A stretch of 16,347 bases of DNA from an uncultured Lachnospiraceae bacterium (GTDB lineage Bacteria > Bacillota_A > Clostridia > Lachnospirales > Lachnospiraceae): positions 1 to 16,347 of the forward strand of contig CACZHN010000055.1 in assembly GCA_902780985.1 (NCBI GenBank), given 5' to 3'. Below are positions 6,642 to 13,612 of this stretch, piece by piece. A program made the position numbers and the translations under genes. Under the pieces are notes generated by a model. It saw only the letters and a list, made by a program, of their open reading frames with translations. It made no database searches and was not told where the DNA came from. Each line of letters starts with the position of its first letter. Position 1 is the first letter of the stretch.

Positions 6642-6659
6642 ACAGACAATTGTTGATAA
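6616..6659. repeat. Perfect 11-bp inverted repeat across the parA 3' end
   Basis: TTATCAACAAT (6616-6626) and its exact reverse complement ATTGTTGATAA (6649-6659) flank a 22-base loop that contains the parA stop codon. There is no T-run, so it is not a standard terminator. It could be an mRNA hairpin affecting parA/parB stoichiometry. Each arm also contains TTATCAACA, one base away from the DnaA box TTATCCACA. Confidence 0.55.
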
Positions 6660-6727
6660 ACTGGTAATTGTACACACAATGGATAATTTCCATAAAATAT
6701 ATTATGTAAACCATCAAGGAGGACCAA

Positions 6728-7708
6728 ATGGCTGTTAAGAGAGGACTTGGCAGAGGTCTGAACGATCTGTTGTCAGTTAGTGAGGATGAAGCAAAGCAGG
6801 CAAAGAAGGATGCTAAAGCTGTTTCCAAGAAAGCTCCTGCTCCGAAGGAGAAAGAGAAACCTGCTCCTGCTCCAAAGAAAGTTGAAGATGAATCATCGGA
6901 AGTTATGGTTAAGGTTACCGATATCGAACCTAATCCAAATCAGCCGAGAACGAATTTCAACGAAGATGCTCTTAATGAACTTGCCGAATCCATAAAGAGA
7001 ATCGGTGTTATCGAGCCAATCGTAGTATATAAGAAGGAACGCGGTTATGAGATCATAGCCGGTGAGAGAAGATGGAGAGCTGCAAGACTTGCGGGTGTTA
7101 AGGAAGTTCCTGTAATTATTCGTAAGTACACAAAGCAGCAGAGAGTTGAGATTGCACTTATCGAAAACATTCAGAGAGAAAATCTGAATCCTATAGAAGA
7201 AGCAATCGCATATAATCGTCTTATTGAAGAATTTCATCTGAAGCAGGATGAAGTTGCTGACAGAGTTTCAAAGAGCAGAACAACTATTACCAATTCACTC
7301 AGACTTCTCAAGCTTTGTGATAAAGTTAAGGAGATGGTTGTTGAGCAGATGATAAGTGCAGGACATGCAAGAGCACTTATCACTATAGAAGATCCTGATG
7401 TACAGTATGAGACAGCAATGACTATATTTGATCAGGGTCTCAGCGTAAGAGATACGGAGCAGCTTGTGAAGGATGTTAATAACATACTTGCAACAAAGCC
7501 TAAGGATAAGGAAGATGCTCCGAAAGAAGACAACACGGCATTACTTGCAATTCTCTCCCAGATGGAGAATAATCTTAAGACAACCCTTGGTACAAAGGTT
7601 AAGATCAAGCCTCGCGGAAAGAACAAGGGACGAATCGAGATCGAATATTTCTCATCCGATGATCTTGAGAGAATTATACATATTATAAATACGAAGGAGC
7701 AGATATGA
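6728..7708 (+). CDS. parB: Chromosome partitioning protein ParB/Spo0J
   Basis: CTP-dependent DNA clamp that loads at parS and slides onto flanking DNA, recruiting SMC and stimulating ParA. The 326-residue product begins with KRGLGRGLNDLL (4-15), the usual ParA-stimulating N-terminus. A Lys/Pro/Ala-rich linker spans about 22-55. The CTP-binding domain (about 60-150) contains GERRWR (112-117) and ENIQR (146-150). The helix-turn-helix domain (about 165-215) includes the KQDEVADRVSKSRTTITNSL segment that reads parS. A C-terminal dimerisation domain spans about 275-326. AAGGAGG at 6716-6722 gives a strong ribosome-binding site. Its stop codon overlaps the next start (ATGA), so it is coupled to the DUF4446 gene. 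Its expected target sites lie 1.1-2.0 kb upstream. Confidence 0.97.
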   Translation: MAVKRGLGRGLNDLLSVSEDEAKQAKKDAKAVSKKAPAPKEKEKPAPAPKKVEDESSEVMVKVTDIEPNPNQPRTNFNEDALNELAESIKRIGVIEPIVVYKKERGYEIIAGERRWRAARLAGVKEVPVIIRKYTKQQRVEIALIENIQRENLNPIEEAIAYNRLIEEFHLKQDEVADRVSKSRTTITNSLRLLKLCDKVKEMVVEQMISAGHARALITIEDPDVQYETAMTIFDQGLSVRDTEQLVKDVNNILATKPKDKEDAPKEDNTALLAILSQMENNLKTTLGTKVKIKPRGKNKGRIEIEYFSSDDLERIIHIINTKEQI

Positions 7709-8262
7709 TACTTACGACAACAAACGTATTCGGAATCAATCTTGAAATTGTCGTTATAGTGTTCTTTGTTCTTATAGTAATATTAGCTGTCATTCTTACA
7801 TTTACCATAAGACAGCTGCAGTCCATTACCAGAAAGTATTATGTGGTAATGAGCGGAAAGAAAGGTATGGACCTTGAATCCATAATTCTTACCAGATTTA
7901 AAGAGATGGACAAGGTTAAAGCCAACGCCAAGAAGGTAACTAAGGAACACAGAACCTTTAAGGCTCACCTTGATTCCTGTTATAACAAGATAGGACTTGT
8001 AAAGTTCGATGCATTTCCTGATATGTCGGGAGAACTCAGTTTTTCAATAGCTCTTTTAAATGATGAGAACTCGGGAATCGTTCTCAGTGCAATTCATACA
8101 AAACAGGGCTGCTATACATATCTGAAGGAAATAATTCAGGGAGAATCCTATGTGGTTCTTTCGGAAGAAGAGAAGGAAGCACTCAAGAAAGCCGAGACCG
8201 TAGACGATATGGTTAAGGGTATGATAGAGAATGCTGATGATATAACATTTGACATTGATTGA
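7705..8262 (+). CDS. DUF4446 family membrane-anchored protein
   Basis: A 185-residue protein with one N-terminal transmembrane helix (about 8-32), a short basic juxtamembrane stretch, and a mostly alpha/beta cytosolic domain containing the family-like pattern KVGLVKFDAF...GELSFSIALLNDENSGIVLSAI (here KIGLVKFDAF). This gene commonly follows parB in Clostridia, which supports the DUF4446 assignment. No function is established; a role in membrane attachment of the partition complex would be speculation. It overlaps parB by four bases (ATGA), so translation is coupled. Confidence 0.85.
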   Translation: MILTTTNVFGINLEIVVIVFFVLIVILAVILTFTIRQLQSITRKYYVVMSGKKGMDLESIILTRFKEMDKVKANAKKVTKEHRTFKAHLDSCYNKIGLVKFDAFPDMSGELSFSIALLNDENSGIVLSAIHTKQGCYTYLKEIIQGESYVVLSEEEKEALKKAETVDDMVKGMIENADDITFDID

Positions 8263-8305
8263 TATAAGAAGTAAATTAGTTGATTATAATCAAAATATTT
8301 TGATT
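8259..8305 (+). promoter_or_regulatory. serS promoter with an 18-bp palindrome
   Basis: A perfect TATAAT (8285-8290) lies 31 bases before serS; the nearest -35-like hexamer, TTGATA (8259-8264), is 20 bp upstream, which is longer than ideal. AATCAAAATATTTTGATT (8288-8305) is an exact 18-bp palindrome that overlaps the end of the -10 and the expected start site, an operator-like position. It ends directly before the ribosome-binding site AGGAGG. Confidence 0.45.
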
Positions 8306-8321
8306 TTAGGAGGAAAAGAAG

Positions 8322-9614
8322 ATGCTTGATATTAAGTTTCTCAGAGAGAACCCGGATGTAGTAAAGGAAAACATTAAGAAGAAGTTTCAGGATGATAAGC
8401 TTCCTTTAGTTGACGAAGTAATAGAACTCGATAAGCAGAGAAGAGAAGGTCAGGCAGAAGCTGATGAAATCCGTGCCAACAAGAATAAGATTTCCAAGGA
8501 AATCGGTGCACTTATGGCACAGGGAAAGAAGGAAGAGGCAGAGGCAGTTAAGGCAAAGGTTGCAGAGAGCGCAAAGAGACTTGCAGAGCTTGAAGCAGCA
8601 CAGCCAGAGATAGAGAACAAGATCCGTGACATCATGCTCATCATTCCGAACATCATTGATGATTCGGTTCCGATCGGAAAGAACGATGAGGAGAATGTTG
8701 AGGTTGAGAAGTTCGGTGAGCCTGTAGTTCCTGATTTCGAAGTTCCTTATCATACAGATATTATGGAGAACCTGGCAGGTCTTGATCTTGAGGCAGCAAG
8801 AAGAGTAGCCGGAAACGGATTCTACTATCTTGTAGGCAACATCGCAAGACTTCACAGCGCTATCCTTACATACGCAAGAGATTTCATGATCAACAAGGGA
8901 TTCACATATGTTATCCCTCCTTTTATGATCAGAAGCGACGTTGTTACAGGTGTTATGAGCTTTGCTGAAATGGATGAAATGATGTACAAGATCGAGGGAG
9001 AGGATCTCTTCCTTATCGGTACAAGTGAGCATTCAATGATCGGACGTTTCAAGGGTGAAATGATCGACGAGGCACAGCTTCCTCTTACACTTACCAGCTA
9101 CTCACCATGCTTCCGTAAGGAGAAGGGTGCACACGGTAAGGAAGAGAGAGGTGTATACAGAATTCATCAGTTCGAGAAGCAGGAGATGATTGTTATCTGT
9201 AAGCCTGAAGAGTCTATGGACTGGTTCCATAAGATGTGGAGCTACACAGTTGAACTTTTCCGTTCAATGGATATTCCTGTAAGAACTCTTGAGTGCTGTT
9301 CAGGAGATCTTGCCGATCTTAAGGTTAAGTCTTACGATGTTGAGGCATGGTCACCACGTCAGAAGAAGTACTTCGAGGTAGGTAGCTGCTCAAATCTCGG
9401 TGATGCTCAGGCAAGAAGACTTCAGATCAGAGTTAAGGGCGAGGACGGAGAGAAGTATCTTGCTCATACACTCAACAACACTGTTGTTGCACCTCCAAGA
9501 ATGCTCATTGCATTTCTTGAGAACAATCTTAATAAAGATGGTTCTATCAATATCCCTGAGGTTATCCGTCCATACATGGGAGGCCTGGAGAAGATTGAGC
9601 CACAGAAGAAATAG
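8322..9614 (+). CDS. serS: Seryl-tRNA synthetase
   Basis: Cytosolic class II aminoacyl-tRNA synthetase that charges tRNA-Ser and serves selenocysteine tRNA where present. The 430 residues contain the N-terminal tRNA-binding arm (about 1-105, with a long charged coiled coil at 28-105) and the class II catalytic core. Motif 2 is FRKE...GVYRIHQFEKQE (264-288) and motif 3 is APPRMLIAFLENN (390-402, Arg393). The core differs from the common bacterial type. The serine-binding TxE region reads TSEHS (234-238) and motif 3 is preceded by NNTVVAPPR rather than the usual NGSGLAVGR, so it belongs to a divergent subtype. AGGAGG lies just upstream of the ATG. The 59-bp gap to the previous gene is too short for a T-box. 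The next gene starts 11 bases later. Confidence 0.95.
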   Translation: MLDIKFLRENPDVVKENIKKKFQDDKLPLVDEVIELDKQRREGQAEADEIRANKNKISKEIGALMAQGKKEEAEAVKAKVAESAKRLAELEAAQPEIENKIRDIMLIIPNIIDDSVPIGKNDEENVEVEKFGEPVVPDFEVPYHTDIMENLAGLDLEAARRVAGNGFYYLVGNIARLHSAILTYARDFMINKGFTYVIPPFMIRSDVVTGVMSFAEMDEMMYKIEGEDLFLIGTSEHSMIGRFKGEMIDEAQLPLTLTSYSPCFRKEKGAHGKEERGVYRIHQFEKQEMIVICKPEESMDWFHKMWSYTVELFRSMDIPVRTLECCSGDLADLKVKSYDVEAWSPRQKKYFEVGSCSNLGDAQARRLQIRVKGEDGEKYLAHTLNNTVVAPPRMLIAFLENNLNKDGSINIPEVIRPYMGGLEKIEPQKK

Positions 9615-9625
9615 GTTATACAGAT

Positions 9626-10354
9626 ATGCATAAGTATCTCAGAGCTGTCGGCTTCAGCAGTATTAAGAATATAAAGCAGCTGGAGCCGCTATTTAAGAGT
9701 ATTATAGAGAAACCTGATAAGAGAATAGCGGTATGTGCCGATGACAGCGATATATCGGCCATGCAGATAGACAGAGATTTCGGTGAGGACATAGGAATAT
9801 CCATGGTGGGAGAACTGGATGAAGCCGGTAACTTCCTGATGGAACATTATTTCCCTTATGTCAGACCTGACATTTATGTCTATGACGGATTTCTTGAAGT
9901 GGAGGAGAGGCTTATCAATAAGTCTTATGCCGGCGTTTCGGATGATCCGGAGCTTTCCCTTATCTTCTATATTCAGAATATAGTCGATATAGATAAGAAG
10001 AGAATCGGTCCCAGCGATGCGGTGGATGCGGTAATGCTTGCCGCACTTTCGGATAGGGGCAGCATACTTCTTCCGATAGCACAGCCTTCGGAGGGGGATC
10101 TCTTTTCAATGGTTGAAACATCGGTTATCCCATGCGGAGTGGAGTGTGAACTTTACAGGATCGTGGGAACCATACTTGATGTGAGAAAGATCCAGAACCT
10201 GGTGACGGGTGAAAGAGTTATTCTCATGAATATCAGCTGCAACGACTATAAGATCAGGCTCGCCATAAATGAAATGGACCTTGTGGGAGAGCCGGAGAAG
10301 GGCCGCAGATTCCGCGGAGACATATGGCTTCAGGGATTAATGCTGCTTGACTAA
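9626..10354 (+). CDS. DUF3881-type protein of unknown function
   Basis: A 242-residue soluble protein beginning MHKYLRAVGFSSI, the opening I recognise from DUF3881 proteins of Lachnospiraceae. It has no signal peptide, membrane helix or catalytic motif I can identify. The middle (about 100-160) contains SLIFYIQNIVDI and SDAVDAVMLAALSDRGSILLPI, and the C-terminal 60 residues look like a beta-rich domain. No function is known. It starts 11 bases after the serS stop with only a weak AGG as ribosome-binding site, so it is probably translated by readthrough or coupling from serS. The tRNA-Arg promoter overlaps its last codons. Confidence 0.72.
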   Translation: MHKYLRAVGFSSIKNIKQLEPLFKSIIEKPDKRIAVCADDSDISAMQIDRDFGEDIGISMVGELDEAGNFLMEHYFPYVRPDIYVYDGFLEVEERLINKSYAGVSDDPELSLIFYIQNIVDIDKKRIGPSDAVDAVMLAALSDRGSILLPIAQPSEGDLFSMVETSVIPCGVECELYRIVGTILDVRKIQNLVTGERVILMNISCNDYKIRLAINEMDLVGEPEKGRRFRGDIWLQGLMLLD

Positions 10355-10375
10355 AATACATCTTTTAGATACAAT
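10347..10375 (+). promoter_or_regulatory. Promoter of tRNA-Arg
   Basis: TTGACT (10347-10352) and TACAAT (10370-10375) are separated by exactly 17 bp, a near-consensus housekeeping promoter 29 bases before the tRNA. The -35 overlaps the stop codon region of the preceding gene. Confidence 0.75.
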
Positions 10376-10378
10376 GGA

Positions 10379-10398
10379 GTCTGCTGATAACAGCAGAC
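10379..10398 (+). other. 8-bp hairpin just upstream of tRNA-Arg
   Basis: GTCTGCTG and CAGCAGAC enclose the tetraloop ATAA. No T-run follows, so it is not a standard terminator. It could protect the 3' end of the serS transcript or lie in the tRNA precursor leader. Confidence 0.5.
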
Positions 10399-10403
10399 CT
10401 TAT

Positions 10404-10477
10404 GTTTCCGTAGCTCAGCAGGATAGAGCGTCCGCCTCCTAAGCGGAAGGTCGTGCGTTCGAATCGCATCGGGAACA
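10404..10477 (+). tRNA. tRNA-Arg (anticodon CCU)
   Basis: A 74-base cloverleaf. The acceptor stem is GTTTCCG/CGGGAAC with one wobble. The D arm is GCTC...GAGC. The anticodon stem TCCGC/GCGGA encloses loop CTCCTAA (anticodon CCT at 10438-10440). The variable loop has 5 bases, and the T arm is GTGCG-TTCGAAT-CGCAT. The discriminator is A10477 and the CCA end is not encoded. It reads AGG arginine codons. Confidence 0.95.
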
Positions 10478-10500
10478 CATAATGAAACCGTAAACGAAAA

Positions 10501-10541
10501 TGGGGACACCTCTTGATTTATCAAGGCGTGTCCCCATTTTT
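10501..10541. terminator. Terminator after tRNA-Arg (GGGGACAC-type hairpin)
   Basis: TGGGGACAC (10501-10509) pairs with GTGTCCCCA (10528-10536), and inside it CTTGAT (10512-10517) pairs with ATCAAG (10520-10525), followed by TTTTTG. The reverse strand also has a T-rich exit (CCATTTTCGTTT), so it can serve the convergent operon. The GGGGACAC/GTGTCCCC arms, with another GTGTCCCCC at 10560-10568, resemble repetitive extragenic palindromes. Confidence 0.85.
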
Positions 10542-10585
10542 GTTTTCTTTATCCAAGGAGTGTCCCCCATTCCCAAAATGAATAA

Positions 10586-10801
10586 TCAACCTCCGTCCCC
10601 GAGTTCCACTTTTCCGGCTTCATCTATGGCTTCTTCGTAGCCTTTCAGGGCGGCGAAGGAAGCGAAGATTTTTGCGCGGTCTTCTCTCTTCATGGATGGG
10701 TGCTTTGCGGAAAATGCATCGTTTATATGTTTTGGTCTTTCGAGGTTGATTATGTCTTTATATGCTCCGTTATATGCGGAGCTTTTCTTTGTTTCATCCA
10801 T
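10586..10801 (-). CDS. YolD-like small protein paired with the Y-family polymerase
   Basis: A 71-residue acidic/charged protein with HPSMKREDRAKIFASFAALKGYEEAI at about 34-59 (quoted here only as landmarks HPSM, DRAKIF and FAALKGY). This matches the pattern HPxMxxxDRAxxFxxFAALxGYxxAI seen in YolD-like small proteins that follow Y-family polymerases in many Firmicutes. Its start overlaps the polymerase stop codon by one base (TGATG), implying translational coupling. AGGAGG (10814-10819, minus strand) is 12 bases upstream, a little far. The product stops soon after the conserved block and lacks the longer YolD C-terminal domain. Function is unknown; a link to translesion synthesis is inferred from context. 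Confidence 0.72.
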   Translation of the reverse strand: MDETKKSSAYNGAYKDIINLERPKHINDAFSAKHPSMKREDRAKIFASFAALKGYEEAIDEAGKVELGDGG

Positions 10802-12174
10802 CAGCTCTTATGACCTCCTATCTGTCCGTTTCTTTCCCTTGTGGTGGCGCCTTCCAGATAATTCGTGCCTTTAAGGATGGCATTTTTGCCGTACTTATCC
10901 TGGATAGTGAGCATGGCATTCTGAAGTCTCTTTTCCTGTTCCAGCTTTACGGGATCCGTGAAAATATCCAGCTGTTCAAAGTTGTCGGATTCGTTCTTCA
11001 GATTGTTGGCCGAAAGGGTGACTCTTCTTACAGTCAGCTCGTCGTCGATTATCCTGTCGAAAAGCTCCATAAGTGCATCTATTATAATAGAAGTGGAACT
11101 GGTATGTTTTCCCAGATTTGCAGTACCGTGGGAGTGCATCGGAACAAATCTTCCGTAGTGATCCACCTGCAATTCGCCCTTGTAGGTGCCGTTATCCACA
11201 TTTTCCCTGTCGTAATTTATATCCAGTGTGATGTTATCGGTAACTACATGCTTTCTTACCATATCAAGTACCAGCAGCTCCGTCATTTCACGGACGATTA
11301 TCTTTGCCTTGTCTGTGGGATAAGGTGTTGATAAAACCTGTCCGGAAGAAAGACTGTTGGTGGAAGGTTTATAACTTTTGATATCTTCCATTGTGGTGGG
11401 TTCGATGCCCCAGGCATGATCTATCAGGATTTCCGCATCTATTCCGAATATCTGATATAAACGCTCTTCATCGGTGAGACTCCTGCGGGCTATATCACCC
11501 ATGGTATACATGTGGTTGTTGGCAAGACGTCTTGCGGTTCCTCCGCCGATCCTCCAGAAATCGGTGATAGGCGTGTGATCCCAAAGTAGCTCCCTGTAGG
11601 ACTGTTCGTCCAGTTCCGCGATTCTTACACCGTCCGCATCGGCTTCCATATGCTTGGCTGTTATATCCATAGCGATCTTAGCAAGATAGAGATTAGTTCC
11701 GATGCCGGCTGTGGCTGTGATTCCCGTACGGGACAGCACATCCCTTATCATTTTGATGGTGAGTTCGTGAGCCGTCATCTTGTAAGTCTGAAGATATGCG
11801 GTCACGTCAATAAAGACCTCGTCGATACTGTAAACATGAATATCTTCGGGGGCTATATAGTTCAGATATGTTTTATATATAGTAGTGGAAAAATCGATGT
11901 ACTTGGCCATTCTGGGCTTGGCGATTATGAAGTCGATATCCTCGCCGGTCTTACGTTTTATCTCGGCCAGTCTGGCTTTTACTTCAAAGAGACGCGCCCT
12001 GCCCGGAATCCCGTATGCTTTCAGTGCCGGTGACACGGCAAGGCAGATGGTCTTATCGGTTCTCGATTCATCGGCCACCACAAGCCTTGCGGTGAGAGGG
12101 TTCAGACCCCTCTCAAAGCACTCCACCGAAGCATAAAAGGATTTCAGATCGATGGCAACGTATTGTCTTTTCAT
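10801..12174 (-). CDS. Y-family DNA polymerase (UmuC/UvrX-like translesion polymerase)
   Basis: Translesion DNA polymerase of the ImpB/MucB/SamB (UmuC/DinB) superfamily, 457 residues. The palm carries the first catalytic Asp in IDLKSFYASVE (Asp9, probable steric-gate Tyr14) and the catalytic pair in YSIDEVFID (Asp118, Glu119). The fingers/thumb include KPRMAKY (86-92) and the helix-hairpin-helix-like TATAGIGTNLYLAKIAMD. A little-finger domain spans about 265-410. It resembles the B. subtilis YqjW/UvrX branch more than DinB. It starts 3 bp after the stop of the PrsW-like gene and its stop overlaps the YolD-like start, so the three are one operon. The nearest Shine-Dalgarno-like bases (GGGA) lie inside the upstream gene. 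I see no LexA-type box before the operon. Confidence 0.93.
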   Translation of the reverse strand: MKRQYVAIDLKSFYASVECFERGLNPLTARLVVADESRTDKTICLAVSPALKAYGIPGRARLFEVKARLAEIKRKTGEDIDFIIAKPRMAKYIDFSTTIYKTYLNYIAPEDIHVYSIDEVFIDVTAYLQTYKMTAHELTIKMIRDVLSRTGITATAGIGTNLYLAKIAMDITAKHMEADADGVRIAELDEQSYRELLWDHTPITDFWRIGGGTARRLANNHMYTMGDIARRSLTDEERLYQIFGIDAEILIDHAWGIEPTTMEDIKSYKPSTNSLSSGQVLSTPYPTDKAKIIVREMTELLVLDMVRKHVVTDNITLDINYDRENVDNGTYKGELQVDHYGRFVPMHSHGTANLGKHTSSTSIIIDALMELFDRIIDDELTVRRVTLSANNLKNESDNFEQLDIFTDPVKLEQEKRLQNAMLTIQDKYGKNAILKGTNYLEGATTRERNGQIGGHKS

Positions 12175-12177
12175 ATA

Positions 12178-13428
12178 TTATCCCTGAGCTGCAAAATTGT
12201 GGATAGGTGTAGCACACTTACCACAGAAGAATGAATTGAAATTGCATACATTTCCGCACTTCGGGCAGTAGATCATACGAGGTGGCTCGCGGCGCAGGAT
12301 AGCTGTTGTCTGCTCTTCTACCGGAGAAGGTGCGAACATATTATCCGGTGCGTAAGGGTTCTGGTTCTGCGCAGCCTGAGGCTGGTTGAACTGCTGCTGA
12401 GGAGCGGCACCCTGAGCGTAAGTATTCTGTCCCATAGGAGCCTGACCAAACTGCTGCTGAGGAGCCTGACCGTAAGCATTCTGTCCCATAGGAGCCTGGC
12501 CGAACTGCTGCTGAGGAGCGGCACCCTGAGCGTAAGTATTCTGTCCCATAGGAGCCTGGCCAAACTGCTGCTGAGGAGGCTGACCGTAAGGGTTCTGGCC
12601 CATAGGAGGCTGACCGTAAGGAGCGGCACCGCCGGCATATGCAGGATTCATAAGGCCCGGCTGACCGTAACCCGGAGCCGGATTAACCCAGTACTGCTGA
12701 TATACGGGCATGTTGTATAATGCTGTATTTTTCTTTGATGCATTAAGTATAACTCTGATCGTATAAATATCGGCGATGATAACAAATATAAAGAAGATAA
12801 CGATCATCGCAAGGTCCTGTGTAAACAGGCAGAAATCGTAGAAACCGTGAAGAACCATTGCGGTTATGAATCCGCGGAGAAGGTTCTTGGTAACGCCCGA
12901 CTTGTTTCCCATGATCTTGGCGTACTTTGCTTCACCGTAATAGTATCCCATGAAGACAGAGAACATTCCGTGAGCAGGAATAGCCAGAAGCGCTCTTCCT
13001 ATAGCAAGACCGAGTCCGCTGTTGCCCTTGGCACCGAGAACGTAAAGGATATTCTCTATCATGGCGAATCCCATGGATGCGAAGAAGCAGTATACTATAC
13101 CGTCGAACTTGAAGTTGAAAGCAGGATGATTCCATGTAGGGAAATAAGCTGCCATAAACTTTACGAATTCCTCAATAAGAGCAACTCCGAGAAATGCGGT
13201 TATAAAATGATAAGCATAGGACGGAGCCTTTTGCGGAACGCCGAAGATCGGATTGATCATAGCGGCAGCCACATCCTCGAGAAGAACGGCCGGAATAGCT
13301 GATACGATTCCGAGAAAAACCAGTCCGACAAGAAGCTTAGGAGGTTCTTTTTCATAAGAATCCTTAGCGTAAATAAAGAACAAAAGCAGTATTACGGGCA
13401 GTATTGCCAACAGTGTTAAAAATATCAT
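12178..13428 (-). CDS. PrsW-type intramembrane protease with Gln-rich repeats and zinc ribbon
   Basis: Polytopic membrane protein with a PrsW (glutamic intramembrane protease) core at about 1-230. Signatures are Glu-Glu in EEFVK (86-90), FDGIVY...GFAMIEN (108-126), the His in PAHGMFS (151-157) and LHGFYDF (193-199). In B. subtilis PrsW performs site-1 cleavage of the anti-sigma factor RsiW. Residues about 243-350 are a Gly/Gln/Pro/Tyr-rich tail with imperfect 18-20-residue repeats (GQAPMGQN, then YAQG or YGQ, then APQQQF). Residues 388-405 form a zinc ribbon with CPKC and CGKC pairs (Cys388, 391, 402, 405). Length (416) exceeds plain PrsW proteins because of this tail. AAGGA lies 11 bases before the ATG. 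No anti-sigma or sigma factor is nearby, so the substrate is unknown. Confidence 0.9.
   Translation of the reverse strand: MIFLTLLAILPVILLLFFIYAKDSYEKEPPKLLVGLVFLGIVSAIPAVLLEDVAAAMINPIFGVPQKAPSYAYHFITAFLGVALIEEFVKFMAAYFPTWNHPAFNFKFDGIVYCFFASMGFAMIENILYVLGAKGNSGLGLAIGRALLAIPAHGMFSVFMGYYYGEAKYAKIMGNKSGVTKNLLRGFITAMVLHGFYDFCLFTQDLAMIVIFFIFVIIADIYTIRVILNASKKNTALYNMPVYQQYWVNPAPGYGQPGLMNPAYAGGAAPYGQPPMGQNPYGQPPQQQFGQAPMGQNTYAQGAAPQQQFGQAPMGQNAYGQAPQQQFGQAPMGQNTYAQGAAPQQQFNQPQAAQNQNPYAPDNMFAPSPVEEQTTAILRREPPRMIYCPKCGNVCNFNSFFCGKCATPIHNFAAQG
12395..12621 (-). repeat. Tandem coding repeats in the PrsW-like tail
   Basis: About four imperfect units of 54 or 60 bp encode GQAPMGQN...APQQQF. Units alternate between a 20-residue form with AQGAA and an 18-residue form with YGQA, and are nearly identical at the DNA level. 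Such repeats tend to vary in copy number by slippage while keeping frame. Confidence 0.85.
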
Positions 13429-13612
13429 TTTTTAAAGTTCCTTTCCCCTCTAAAGAGACCCTCTGGGGCCGTTTTAAACACCTATTAGTTTATAGCAATA
13501 TTAGTAAAAATTAAAGCAATATTTGAATAGAAATGCATAAAAAAATTTGTTAGTATTTGTTTATCACCATGGGGAAGTATGGGTTACAGAATTTAAGGGG
13601 GAGGACGTAGAA
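13429..13612. promoter_or_regulatory. Divergent intergenic region between PrsW-like gene and GH3
   Basis: Minus-strand TATAAA (complement of TTTATA at 13489-13494) is a possible -10 for the PrsW operon, with a loose TTGCTT 19 bp upstream. No good plus-strand promoter stands out for GH3; TTGAAT at 13523-13528 lacks a -10 at proper spacing. A weak structure is possible in the PrsW leader, where CCCTCT occurs twice near a GGGG (13445-13468). Confidence 0.3.

Noticed and set aside
8406..9032. 208-codon minus-strand open frame opposite serS
   Set aside because: Cys/Leu/Ser-rich antisense of a conserved coiled coil and catalytic core; no start signal.
10379..10398. Intrinsic terminator for the serS operon
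   Set aside because: The stem is perfect but no T-run follows, and it lies within the predicted tRNA promoter/leader.
11192..11200. Perfect DnaA box TTATCCACA
   Set aside because: It is a single copy inside the polymerase coding sequence; one chance match in 16 kb on two strands is not surprising and no cluster surrounds it.
10762..11331. 189-codon plus-strand open frame opposite the Y-family polymerase
   Set aside because: No ribosome-binding site or family resemblance; the minus-strand polymerase is unambiguous.
12318..12638. Minus-strand alternate frame with repeated LLSSSLARLLWDR
   Set aside because: It arises from reading the PrsW Gln-rich DNA repeats out of frame.
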